From Tubulanus polymorphus (taxonomy: Eukaryota; Nemertea; Palaeonemertea; Tubulaniformes; Tubulanidae), in contig NC_134025.1 of the NCBI RefSeq assembly GCF_964204645.1, forward strand, positions 8,747,001-8,811,000: 64,000 nucleotides of DNA, written 5' to 3'. Below, one piece after another: positions 36,501 through 45,262 of the stretch. Below the pieces are notes generated by a model. It saw only the letters and a program-made list of their open reading frames with translations, was not told the origin of the DNA and did not search any database. A program made the translations under genes and the position numbers. Each line of letters opens with the position of its first letter. Position 1 is the first letter of the stretch.

Positions 36501-39500
36501 GTCCGTAATTCCCTCGAGTTGACGCCGGATTCGGTCAACGCGTTGTCGACAACTTTAGATGTCGACGCAGATACATCAACCCACCCTTCAATATACGTTC
36601 AAACGGATACTGAAGTTGACACCGCAATGATAAGCAAACGTGAGTCTTCGACTATGCTAATTATAGATAACGGATCTATCGCAAATGTACGGTATTTTCG
36701 ATTAAAAAAGCTGATATATGTCGTGTACTTGATACGGTCCCATGGAGAGCACTTGGATTCAAATTTCTATTTCGATACACCATTAAGCACACCAAAGATA
36801 AAATGCAATAATTCATGATTTCAAAATTATATTGAAAAAAATAATTTCTCCGGACGGGACGTTATCATACCTTCAAATGAAAGGGCAGCCATTTGTATAG
36901 ACGGTAAGTATGTTAGATAATGCGCATGTAGTAACCTTAAACATTTCTTGTGTCTTTTTTGCCAGCAAATGATACACGTGAATACCGACCACTACGCACA
37001 GCCATCAGCCAAAAGAATTTCGACGATGCATTCAGGGAAGAATTATCTGGTGTCATCCCGACGTTGAATGGAACCAAGGAATGGTTTAGACGAAATGATA
37101 GTGTCTTTTTAACCGCAAAAAATTTATTGCTTTGCTACCCCGATATCATTGAACACGATAATGCGACTATGAGAAATTTGCAAAAACTAGTTAGCATTAT
37201 TGAACTGAAAGAATGCAACACTACAGCCCCAGATTCTGGTGTCGATTTACAATCGGATTCTACTCGTCCTATACCAGTTTTACTGATTTGTTCTGCGGAA
37301 AAGATGGATAATTCGGAATTTCACCTGAGAAGAACTGTCAGCTTTCTCAGCTCTCAAGCTTTCGTTCATGTAATGCCGAACGATTTAGAAGAGCAGTCGA
37401 CAATAACCGATTCTGTTCTAGGTGCAGACGTTCTAGTTTGTTACTTTAGTCAACGTTTTATGAAATCGCAAACCTGCGTTAGCACCCTTATCGCTGCCTC
37501 TTTCCACAATGTTCCGATCGTACTTGTACGCGGCGAACTTCAAGAATTACCGGAAGATCTATCGTACTCACAGGTTTGCTTTGAAAAGGATAATTCGAAT
37601 AAGATGTGTGAACCAGACGCAAGCAAAATTCTTCTGGACTTATGGGATACGTCAGCTTTGATACATCGTGATTTTTATTCTTCGATTGAGTCGGTGTGTA
37701 AAAGGTTAGAACCTCTTGTCGGGAATACCTTCAAATCCTTAGAAATGGAAAAATTAGACAAGGATGATGGAAACTTGCAGTCACTGAGGAGATCCAGTGA
37801 ACCATTCGTTTCATGGGCAGACGGTAGAAGGAAAAGAAAACTAGGTAGGTTCATTCTCTTATGTATGAATTACTATAGAGATAGATCATCGTGTAAATTT
37901 CGTACATATTTCCTATACATACCATTGGGAATATACTCTCGAGATGTAACGTTTCTTTGTGTGTGAATTCGCTATTCGCTGCGAAATGTTGATTAATCTT
38001 TATTTCATTTTTTTTTCATTTTCCTAATCAAAGGTTCATTGAAAGGAAATGTCATTTTCCATTCTTTAAGAGAATATAAGGATGCTGAGATAGGTATTTT
38101 TCCAACCTATGAAGGTGCCAAAATATGGCTTCACAGACGTGCGTTTGATATGGCAGTAACAGCTAATCTTTTACGAAAATACAGAAATTTAGCGGATGAA
38201 CCTGAACTTGCTGGTTTTTGGGACGTAATCAATTCCCATTTCGATAAGAACATCGAGGAAAAACGAGGTTATCCCGCACTCTTCAAAATTAATTCGTCTC
38301 CGTTTACCACACCACAAAGCTGTCCGACCCCTTTGATCTATGTCTGCGGAGATGCGACCGTGTCAGTAGAAGATGTTAAGAAATCGCGAATGACAATCAT
38401 AGACCGGATAACAAAATCACTTCTTCCGTTTTTCTATATCCACCATGGCGCATCGCTACCGACGGATGACGACGAAGTTCCGGATATTTGCTCTCGCATC
38501 ATGAACAGCGACGTTTTCATGTTTTATTTGAGCAGGTATACGCTTGAAAATCCATCATGTTTAGAAGGCTTGTGCGTCGCGATTCATTACAAAGTTCCTA
38601 TACTGATGATAAGAGAACCGAGATACAAATTACCGGAAAAGCTACCTGAATGTGAAGTTCTACAGAGACTGCGAGGCAGTATAAACGTCAAGTCTATTGA
38701 CGATGAGCTGGAATTGAATGATGTTTTACGGCTTGGACATGCGGAGGCAATAGCCTACGTTGGAGAATACCACCATGCCGGGATCGCTAGGTTATTCGAT
38801 AGATTAGAACGGTTTTTAGGAAGTGATTTCAGGGACTTGAAATTCAGATTAACGAAATACGTAAAACAGGATAGAATTCGACGAAAATTGTTGTTTAAAG
38901 AAGTTCAGCATGATTCAACACGCAAAGACAATGTCACCAGCGATTTATTTCAATATGTGACTGATTCGAGCCATTCGACTGATATAATGCACCATTCATC
39001 CCATGATATAACTCCGATTTCCATTTTGGAGGTCACCGATAAAACAGACAACGTCTTAGATGAGATAAAAACAAAGATTTCGATCAAAGATGTTGGGACG
39101 ATGACAGATCCATTAGAAGGTAACCATTCACTAAGAAATTGAAAATCATTCTTTAGATAAAAATGAATTCTCTTGTGGGCTTCTTGTTATATTCGTATAT
39201 TAGGGTAGATTTTATAATTTCCGAAATCATTATTGGTCGATCGATTTTGTTTTCAGTTGCTTCGAAATTTGACATACAGTATTGCCAGACGGATCGAGCA
39301 TTCAAACTGTGGCGAGACGAAGAACTCCCCTCTGAAGTTCTGCCAACGTTCGATGGCGCTCAAGAATGGTTCAGAAGACATCGTGATGATGCAAACCTGA
39401 GCCTCATGTTATTGCACGCGTATCCGGAACTCATTCTCGATGCGAGCATGGAAAAAGCTAAAGAATTCCTGCTTCCTTTGTTAAACGAACTTACAAAGGT

Positions 39501-40974
39501 CACGGCCATTGACTCCAAAAAGCACCAACTGAAATCATCACGCACTGATAAGATTCTGCAGCCTTTTAGTTTGTTGACGCCGTATGTTTATGTTTGCGGC
39601 GATGAATCTGATGTCACCACTATCACATGTGAAACCAGTATAACTCCAGTTACGCGATCGTTACTACCTTACTGTTACGTACATTTGGGTCCGGCTTTAC
39701 CCCCGTTTGAAAACAAATATTCCGAAATATGTTCCCGTATTATCAACAGCGACGCATTCGTTTTTGTCGTTAAAGACGAAACGTTAAACAGCCAGTTGTG
39801 TATAAATGCACTAGCGATGGCGGCATTTTTCGACATTCCTATAATAATGTTCAAGCCACCGCATTATAAACTTCCTTCGCGATATGTCCGACCAAACATT
39901 CTGTTAAACAACAGGAAATATCGTAGCAGAAACGATGGTTTGGTCGATCAGACCGATTCTGTTGCCAGGCCCCCGACACCAGTGTTTATGGACGAAGAAA
40001 TCATCGATATAGGTTGCGTATTAGCGAAAGGTCTCGATGAGGCTATCACATACACACATGGATTTAGTGTACAATGTATACTAAAACTGTACGACCGATT
40101 ATCAATTCATTTTGGAGAAACGTTTAAATTTGCCCAGAACAAATTACGTTTTCGTTCCGGTTCCGAAAATTCTAAGGAAATTCGGCGATCATTGTCAGTA
40201 GAAACTGCAAGAGCAAAAAGAGAAAGCGGCCCGAAGTTGCCACCAATTATACAAACTAAGTTCCTCCACGATCCGATTACGCAAGTACACCTCGATTCCT
40301 CATTTCCAACAGGTGGAACGAGACTATTTGAAGATCCTACGATTGTAAACAGCTCTTTCGATTCGGGTTCGTTAGAACTACCCATACTACGTCCCATTAT
40401 CAGTGGACGTGCCATGGGGAAAAAGAAAAGAACGAAAAGTAACAAATCTAACGTTTGCGAACAGAGCGATAAAGGCGTCAAAAGTGATCCGAAGAATGAC
40501 TCTAATAAAAGTCTGGAAATCAAAGGTACTAAAATTTTTCCATCGCTGCACAAGGCGAAACAGTTATTCAAACGTCCAATACTTCCGAATGTGAATAATA
40601 TTGGCCGAATTTCATCAGTCGACACGAGATCATCCGCCGATACCCAGTCTATTCTAAATAACACTATGGGTGACGATTCTGTCTTCCGTTCACCGAGAAG
40701 ACGGCGACCTCAAGACGCGAAATTCAACAAGCAAATAAAAAAGTCGCGGGACAACATCCGACCATCGACGAAAGACACTAAAAAGACTGTGTACTTACTG
40801 CATCGGGGTAAGGACAGGATGGATACGAAACTGATACCGTGGCCACCTACTGATGAAACATGGAAATACCTTGAAGACAATGTTGTCGATCCGTGGCGTA
40901 GCACTCCTATAAATTTCGATTCAGTATGCTTAGATCCAGATATTTTACAAAGCACTGATACAGACCTTCAATGA
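14386..40974 (+). CDS. Giant multi-module protein with about 21 TIR/STIR-like domains and about 28 A-Q-x-W helical modules; no named family recognised
   Basis: I assembled 32 coding exons with GT-AG borders, every intron in phase 1, giving about 7,708 residues. Exons: 14386-15511, 15595-16677, 16836-17915, 18115-19383, 19522-19698, 19918-19962, 20024-20362, 20570-22036, 22116-23555, 23648-24358, 24440-25885, 25978-26205, 26279-27052, 27135-27362, 27441-28214, 28297-28524, 28603-29463, 29544-30320, 30413-30640, 30714-31490, 31583-31810, 31884-32660, 32753-32980, 33054-33902 or 33914, 33996-34766, 34863-35096, 35175-35393, 35484-35708, 35797-36639, 36966-37844, 38034-39119, 39257-40974. Module A (about 45 residues) has the pattern GAQxWIxRxxDDI...LL..YPEL. 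Module B (about 190 residues) runs hydrophobic strand-CGD, LLPYCFVHxGP, ICSRIxNSDVFIF, SLxNQxCI, lxlAxxYxIPIIMIRE, ending in LYDRLxxFLG. This order resembles TIR/STIR domains. No signal peptide or membrane segment is convincing, so a cytosolic scaffold or sensor is inferred. The function is unknown. Splitting into two or more transcripts cannot be excluded. Confidence 0.8.
15595..16677 (+). CDS. Giant gene exon 2: modules A2 and B2
   Basis: A 361-codon cassette, phase 1 at both ends. The module A core is FPTFSGAQDWIERHKDDLL with LLRYYPELKDDD. Module B shows PVVYISGE, SLLPYCFVHVGPSI, YSEMCSRIINCDLFIFML, SLCALEIARHYNVPTTFIKE and the end piece MLYKHLSKILGN. An extended loop between the last two parts (residues PRLSAFRLKS onward) has no counterpart in exon 3. 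The C-terminal linker is acidic. Confidence 0.85.
16836..17915 (+). CDS. Giant gene exon 3: modules A3 and B3
   Basis: A 360-codon phase 1-1 cassette. Module A reads FPSLSGAQQWLIRHRDDINI then LLGIYPKLIADPKLDLLWEA. Module B: IPMIFMCGDSDDISALSE, LSFSYVHKGT, YAELRGQVLNSDVFIFYACN, CLRAVSFAIMYRIPMILVRD and LRLYAKLTHYLGE. The tail is Ser/Arg-rich (RSSITRRKSSTD) and then Thr/Pro-rich (TRPSTPVTPTESDDDD), which looks disordered and phosphorylatable. Confidence 0.85.
18115..19383 (+). CDS. Giant gene exon 4: modules A4 and B4 plus acidic tail
   Basis: A 423-codon phase 1-1 cassette. Module A reads FPSCEGAQKWIECRMDDIKL and FKKYPCLILEPLVDDAW. Module B has PSIFICRDGFDVVD, FGFVHSVPVLP, IASRVANSDVFIFDLNEKTL, QHSITSLATAAFNRTPIIML and LQLYDKLALYLGP. 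A basic insert (KLRRQSTRSKLVRRQSS) sits before the last helix, as in exons 3 and 32. The last 110 residues are acidic and low in hydrophobics. An upstream open extension from 18036 reads through the intron and is not needed. Confidence 0.85.
19522..22036 (+). CDS. Giant gene exons 5-8: acidic, probably disordered linker region
   Basis: Four phase 1-1 exons (19522-19698, 19918-19962 of only 45 bases, 20024-20362, 20570-22036) encode about 676 residues with no module A or B. Exons 5 and 7 share the short pattern W-Q-[ST]-D-D-E-x-S-x-A-[GS]-S-I (DGWQSDDEDSRAGSI and EEWQTDDERSTASI). Exon 8 is 489 codons rich in Asp, Glu, Ser and Asn with scattered hydrophobics and a weaker copy (NWRSDEIADT). The composition predicts disorder. 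The 45-base exon is the least certain piece; it keeps frame and has both splice signals. Confidence 0.65.
22116..23555 (+). CDS. Giant gene exon 9: one module A and two module B copies
   Basis: 480 codons, phase 1-1. A divergent module A (KSIAKDWLCKNQMYVTKTME, RYPDLLDDIG) is followed by a first B (NVYLCGYDKALD, LTPYCFVHHGPP, VSKSDIFIFYRNE, LYALALAEEYKKKVFYISD). A helical spacer of about 90 residues leads to a second B (PLIHVCMGE, LAPYSYVHIGPTYGG, ICESDLMVFVMNDMNLV, LPIIYIRTPEFEL, ending VADVLGG). No module A separates the two B copies, which suggests fusion or loss of a module at an older duplication. Confidence 0.8.
23648..24358 (+). CDS. Giant gene exon 10: divergent modules A and B
   Basis: 237 codons, acceptor tttcag before 23648, donor A|gtaaga after 24358. 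The A module is degenerate (TLDAIAWLESKERNNAIYEA). The B module keeps PLVIICAENLSE, LPHGFVHIAFQ, VHLLVFFMDEASLNNQNCID and CLAKFYLIPTTFIRKADF. Its strands and the C-I-D-M-L-C-L-A helix resemble the array type (exons 11-25), so this exon looks intermediate between the N-terminal and array forms. Confidence 0.8.
24440..25885 (+). CDS. Giant gene exon 11: two A-B pairs, first array-type module
   Basis: 482 codons, phase 1-1. Pair 1: EEDAEQWLFSKQEELPIYKS, then a B module with NVFICHNEEREYI, TKNDLLIYYMNEQTL and LGLAKYYGCKIFFLRETTFE. Pair 2: DIEQARNWLISKEDDISTLK, then the array-type B with KVLMCCDELKSNENCISRIL, TTNLLVFFISAKTLNDQNHI, LLCLAQYYNIPTIYLMESGF and IDIGEILTNGMDCCIEITKR. The linker ends IDACTSTADLESDNDATSEG. 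Pair 2 is nearly identical in DNA to exons 18, 20 and 22, so it is the left edge of the homogenised array. Confidence 0.85.
25978..34766 (+). CDS. Giant gene exons 12-25: tandem array of near-identical A-B cassettes
   Basis: Two exon types alternate. Long exons (774-777 bases; 13, 15, 18, 20, 22, and 25 at 771) carry module A (EARDWVNSRADDISIMKS) plus module B. Short 228-base exons (12, 14, 16, 19, 21, 23) carry only module A (DARKWIVSKE) plus the linker DGHSSTDNAEYIHKxVMTG. Exons 17 and 24 (861 bases) fuse a long exon to the tail of a short exon, with the intron and the short exon's A core missing. The unit length is 1,162 or 1,170 bases including introns. Order: short-beta-short-beta-short-fused-alpha-short-alpha-short-alpha-short-fused-delta. 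Introns are as similar as exons. All borders are phase 1. Exon 24 has lost its normal donor (see separate entry). Confidence 0.85.
26279..33053 (+). repeat. Tandem duplication array with 1,162- and 1,170-bp units (exons plus introns)
   Basis: Unit starts fall at 26279, 27441 and 28603 (period 1,162), then at 29544, 30714 and 31884, ending at 33053 (period 1,170). Units separated by a fused exon have a 941-942-bp step (28603 to 29544, and 33054 to 33996). The short exons 14 and 16 with their flanking introns differ at only a few bases, as do 19 and 21. Such likeness in introns points to recent unequal crossing-over or gene conversion, not protein-level selection alone. Confidence 0.9.
33890..33925 (+). 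other. Lost splice donor of giant-gene exon 24 with a possible in-frame substitute
   Basis: In the sister fused exon 17 the exon ends ATGACAG|gtaacc at 29463. At the equivalent place in exon 24 the sequence is ATGACAG|gaaacc (33914), so the GT is gone. Reading on reaches a stop at about 33979. Twelve bases upstream, CACCAAG|gtgtca (exon end 33902) offers a usable donor in the same phase 1, which would cost only four residues. Confidence 0.7.
34863..35708 (+). CDS. Giant gene exons 26-28: three A-only cassettes
   Basis: Exons 34863-35096, 35175-35393 and 35484-35708 (78, 73 and 75 codons, all phase 1-1) each hold one module A and a linker, with no B: DDAREWIISKESDILIMRS; NVARDWVKYRKDDISTVKT; NDAREWIISKESDLSTLKT. 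Their linkers keep the D-x-x-T-S/C-T-D...TG ending (DGYTSTDDAECTHKGVMTG, CTSTDIEYSDKAISTG, FTCTDEVEHENKAISTG). They are clearly more diverged from each other than the array exons, so they mark the older right flank. Confidence 0.8.
35797..36639 (+). CDS. Giant gene exon 29: module B without module A
   Basis: 281 codons, acceptor ttccag before 35797. It goes straight into a B module: PLVAIGSQFLYPS, VLPFCYVFSTSAP, IRNCDIFICHLDDEYIYSQC, LALAVFFDRPVIMIREPLF, ending LRLYDCMANFIS. Exon 28 (A only) just before it probably supplies its A partner. The tail has DADTSTHPSIYVQTDTEVD. The donor C|gtgagt at 36639 is phase 1 but, unusually here, follows C and not G. Reading past it gives an unspliced extension to 36818 that I do not accept. 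Confidence 0.8.
36966..37844 (+). CDS. Giant gene exon 30: divergent modules A and B
   Basis: 293 codons, acceptor gccag before 36966, donor G|gtaggt after 37844. Module A reads IPTLNGTKEWFRRNDSVFLT and LLCYPDIIEHDN. Module B: VLLICSAEKMDN, SSQAFVHVMPND, VLGADVLVCYFSQRFMKSQT, TLIAASFHNVPIVLVRGELQ, ending LEPLVGNTF. This is the copy that looks most like an ordinary TIR domain around the 'S-x-x-F-x-x-S-x-x-C' stretch. The intron before it is long (326 bases), so a small missed exon is possible. Confidence 0.8.
38034..39119 (+). CDS. Giant gene exon 31: modules A and B
   Basis: 362 codons, phase 1-1. Module A: FPTYEGAKIWLHRRAFDMAV, LLRKYRNLADEPEL. Module B: PLIYVCGDATVSVED, SLLPFFYIHHGASLP, ICSRIMNSDVFMFYLSRYTL, LCVAIHYKVPILMIREPRY, ending LFDRLERFLGSDF. 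The tail carries IKDVGTMTDPLEG. The resemblance to exons 1-4 shows that the two ends of the protein keep the ancestral cassette form. Confidence 0.85.
39257..40974 (+). CDS. Giant gene exon 32: last A-B pair and basic C-terminal tail
   Basis: Acceptor ttttcag before 39257, stop TGA at 40972-40974. Module A: LPTFDGAQEWFRRHRDDANL and HAYPELILDASM. Module B: PYVYVCGDESDVTTIT, SLLPYCYVHLGPALP, ICSRIINSDAFVFVVKDETL, LAMAAFFDIPIIMFKPPHY, ending LYDRLSIHFGETF. About 270 residues follow that are strongly basic (GKKKRTKSNKSN, PRRRRPQDAK, KQIKKSRDN), ending in a Trp/Pro-containing segment (LIPWPPTDETWKYLEDNVVD). The basic tail contrasts with the acidic exons 4-8. A long antisense frame at 40107-40664 is a shadow. 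Confidence 0.85.
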
Positions 40975-41566
40975 ATCGCGTATCACTGGCAGTGTATGGT
41001 GTTTATGAGTACGCGGTAACAATATTGACAAATATCACTCGTAAAGCCCCCGCGCGCTAGGAGAAAAGGGTGGCATGGCCTCTCCTCCCTCCTAGTCTGC
41101 AGTACCATGTTTAATCATTTTGTCCGCGTTCCGCCTAGTGTGTGCCGGGACTGCGCGCCGTGGCTGCAGCACCTCCCTGGGCGAACCAATCGAAATATCA
41201 TGTTTTAACAAGTGACATAATTGGAAGAAGAAGCAAAATGCTCTAATATGCATACAATTGTAGAAATGGTGTTGGCGTCTAAATTGTGATTATTTCATTT
41301 TTGAGTTTATTCCATGCGAAAGAAGAAATTAGGTTGCTTAAAAGGAAAATAAAAAGACAGTGAATCATAAATTTGGTTCGACGTCAATAGAAAATCGTTA
41401 CTAAGTCCATGCAGTCTATTTAATCACTTCAAACTGATACTCAGAAAAAAAGCATCCATGATTGTCAACATAGTAACGAATTTTGAATTTTTGGCGCCGC
41501 CAGTTCACCTAGTGGCCAAAGATTAAAATGCAAATCAGTGAATATAATCAGATAATTTTTTTATTT
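40975..41566. other. Short interval between the 3' ends of the giant gene and SLC38A11-like gene
   Basis: Tail-to-tail genes about 590 bases apart. AATAAA occurs on the plus strand near 41347. TTTATT near 41305 (minus-strand AATAAA) lies about 260 bases past the transporter stop. A GC-rich patch (41050-41190) contains a CTAGGAG/CTCCTAG inverted pair. No exon found. Confidence 0.5.
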
Positions 41567-44500
41567 TCATGAAACCATCAATAAATCATAACGATACGAG
41601 ACTTCATCAGTGAACGTGGTGTTCGTCTTTATACAGTACGGCATTTCGGCACCGTGACTGCAGGTTACGCCCGCGATCAGGTGTTCAATGACCTGATACA
41701 AGCCAACACATACAACCCCGACACCTAGCACAACAACGACTGTTGGCAACACGTTTGCCTTTGATAGAATGGGTTCATTTCGTAGTTTCATATAACATAG
41801 CGCCGGGAATAAGAAAATCATCGGCGCTGCTGTCACAACCCCCTGAAAAATATAAAATGATTTTGTAATGATACGGGGATGATGATAGTAACGTATATGT
41901 ACTTAGCAAATGAAAAAAAAGAAACAGATATTCAAAGTTACATTATCGGACATGGGTACATGCATTATATATTACGAATAATTTTTTGATGAATTTTGTT
42001 ATAGCTTTTCACCAATTGCTAATTCCCTTTACGATAAACAACTACGAAAAACATCTGAACGTTAGCTGGATTTCTATTTTCTAAACAAGCTGAATATTAC
42101 AGTAACACGAGCAGAAAGCCTTTCTGCATCGAGACCCTGCCAAAAAACACCATTCATTAACTACCTTCATAATGTGTAATCCTATACTTTCTGGGAGATG
42201 CGCCTTTCCAAAAAAACTTACGGTTATTTCTAGAACGATAGACACACAGTCAGTGGATAGCGATATGGCCAGTGTTGTACCGGTAATGATAATCGTCTCA
42301 ATAACATGGCGTAGTAGAGTCTGCGGACTTTTAAAGAATACGTTTTCTATCACCTGGTACGTAAAGAGCAAAACATCATTTCCACTAGAATAGCTCGGAA
42401 GAACATGATTCCGTTCCCAAAAAAAGAAAAGTCTTAGAATGAATAGAAATTGACACATTTACCTCTCTCACGACGAAACACTCCAGGGGATAGGTAAGCA
42501 TTATGTTGGTTGTATACATAAGCCTCGCAATGTTTGCCATGATGTCGTTGTTGCAGAAATTCTCCAAGATATTTCCTGATTCGAAAAAAACAAATCATCT
42601 TGAATTACTAAGGCCACCCTGTTTCAAACCAACTTATGCTTTACACGTTACCGTGTAATCGCCATATAGTTTTCTAAGGTAATTCAATTCGTGAGTAATA
42701 AAAATGGAGAAATTGAGTCTGCTATTTTGATTCAAACCTTGAATTTCCGAGCGGAATGTACTGTAACCGCAGCACCCGACAATAGCCATCATTACAACGA
42801 CGAATGACATACTACTATGCGTAATCTTTGCCCACTGCGACGTTGTCTTAATCCTCAATGAATCCCAAATAAGGAAAGCATTGTGGTGACAAAGATAGGC
42901 TGAAATAGAAGGCCTTAAATTCAGCTTTATAACATTCCCTTCACAATAGATATATCTTCCTAATCAAGTTAGGTCGATACAGGCACCACCTTGTACACCA
43001 AGGTGGGGAAAGGTGATTACTGCAGAATTAACCCATAAAATTTCTGAGGTCCAAGGTTCTGAGGTTTATGCTACTCACCAAAGGCCATAATGCTGACACC
43101 CTGAAGAAATTTTGGTTTAGCAAATTCCCAATCGGATGGTAAATGTGGACTTCATAAAATGGAAAAAAATGCGTCATACAACATATTGCTTTATAAATAT
43201 AAGGGAACTGTAGAAATAATTGACTAAACAAGGTATGACACGTTTACAGCCTGGATGAAGGATGTTTTGTAGTTAAGTGGTATATTGTGGGGTTTGATCG
43301 AAATGTTTTGAACGTGTCGATAAGGTCGCCATTTAGTTGGCACTGCTGACTTATTGATGATTGTTTAATGCGTCTGAGTGGCAGGTACTTACACAGCTGT
43401 GTCGACCATAATAACCAGTTTATAAATGAGAAATGCACAAAACAGAATGATCATGCTTAACGAAAATGCAGCAAACTGAAAGAAACAATGAAAACATCCT
43501 CACGAACCATCGAATATGAATTCTTTCGATCACGAATGGTATACCTTCTCTAATCTGGACACATTTCTGAACAGAGATATGGGAACCATGATGACGATAT
43601 TTGCTGCCGCGATATAAAGCTGACGGCTGTCTAATATGGTACCCGTAATGGAATCTGTAATAACAGACGACCATTAAACATCGGTTTAGACACAGAAGTT
43701 ATCTGATCGGAATATATCGCTCGCCTATTGACTGTTTTGGGACTGGAATCATATATCAATATCAATTTGAAGCTTAAGAGTTTGATTAAAACGGGAGGAT
43801 ATGCTGTTCTTTACTCTGGTACACGTGCTTTAGTTCCTAATGTATATAACATATGTTTATATAACAATCACCGAATCTCCTTTGTTATTTTGTACGCTAG
43901 ACCTCGCATAGCTACCCCAATTCCACCAATAAGCTATCATAGCAGGTCCAACTAAATAACATCAATACATGGCTGCATTGACCGCAAATTACATACAGAA
44001 ATATAATAAGATATCAGGATGGATTATTCTCCCGCCAGACCATTCGGTCGTCGGCTTTTTGTAAAAAGAATATCTATTACTGATTGGATTACGAGCTACT
44101 TACGTCCGCCTATCCATTCGGCTAGCTTCGTTAAATTGTCTCCTACAATTATGTTATAGCTGACCATTGCCAGATACGGATACAAAAACTGTACGAAAGT
44201 AATCACGACATAACCCGGTTTTCCGAACGCTGCTTGAACAACCTCCTAGATCGCGGGAAAATATTTGTCAGAGACGTGTTTCTGGGGGATTTAGTGAATC
44301 GGGTATATACAGTCAAAGTCCATTGCAATACCATCATTATTCAATGCCTATGCTAAATTTGAGATAATTCACTTTTTCAGGAATTTGAGTATTATATAAT
44401 GTAATATATACTATTCGCGTTTTCATTTCGAACGCGTTTTTATTCCGTGAAGAGAATGTATTTCACCGCTTACGCAAATGGAAATTACCTGATATGTTGA

Positions 44501-45262
44501 CTTATTGCATAATGTCCCAGCTTTAATCAGAATAATTAATGAATAATCTAAAAATAAAGTAGACTGAATTTATCAAGCATGTCGCTCAATTGAAAACTAT
44601 TCATCTGATATTTACAAGATGACCTGCTCTAAGTCTTTTGGTCAGTTGTTTACATATCTGTTACCGTGCTTGACAGCCTAAATCCTTATGATATACCATA
44701 TTAGCAGAGTGCGTTGTTGAGGTTTTTATATTGTCCCTTACATATTCCTTTTTTGCAGAAGTGATAATTTTTAAATAAACGTACCATTTATCAAGCCTGT
44801 AAGAATCAATAAAATTGAGCCAAGTCCGATTCCACTCGTTCCAATAGCATAAGGGATTCCTGGAACAATGGATGATATAATGATATGACAAAGATGATTA
44901 TGCATCATTTGATATAATCATGAGCTTAGGTTAAAGAATAATCACATCAGATACATTGCATAATGCGGGGAGATGAGAGGAGCTGGATCTTTCTTATTTA
45001 ATCTCTTCGTTATTTATAAGATCAACTTTTTCGTTAATGATGATATCGAAGATGTAATTAACCCACTGGGATCATTGTACTGTATTGTCGGATATAACTC
45101 TACAGTGACATAATATTTGATAAAAATATCGAAAACAAAATACAAACCGATTATTCCAGCTCCAATAATAGAGTTCGATGTATTGAAACACGCCCCAAAG
45201 AGTCCACTTTTTAGGTTTTCGTTACTATTGGTTGCCGCTTCGGTGTCTGTTACTAATGGAAC
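41567..45262 (-). CDS. SLC38A11: SLC38A11-like sodium-coupled neutral amino-acid transporter (start exon not found)
   Basis: Eleven minus-strand exons join in frame: 45262-45148, 44859-44785, 44547-44489, 44245-44104, 43654-43545, 43475-43393, 43149-43079, 42899-42738, 42575-42463, 42353-42222, 41842-41567 (stop TGA). They give about 445 residues. Landmarks of the AAAP/SLC38 family are NSIIGAGIIGIPYAIGTSG (first helix), VQFLYPYLAMVSYNIIVGDN, PHLPSDWEFAKPKFLQGVSI, CHHNAFLIW, LTYPLECFVVREVIENVFF and TAAPMIFLFPALCYMKL, with a C-terminal CSHGAEMPYC typical of SLC38A11. A multi-pass plasma-membrane or vesicle amino-acid carrier is expected; its substrate cannot be read off. The first exon seen starts in phase 0 after an acceptor, so the start Met lies on an upstream exon between 45263 and 48960 or further. 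One candidate (MFKMDSQVTNSSK, near 46720-46680) ends in the wrong phase. Confidence 0.9.

Noticed and set aside
14738-40130. Calling module B a standard TIR domain
   Set aside because: The order of strands and motifs agrees, but box 1 and box 2 are not canonical and the catalytic Glu is not seen, so only 'TIR/STIR-like' is justified.
40107-40664. 185-codon open frame on the minus strand
   Set aside because: Exact antisense of exon 32 of the giant gene, whose motifs and codon pattern are on the plus strand.
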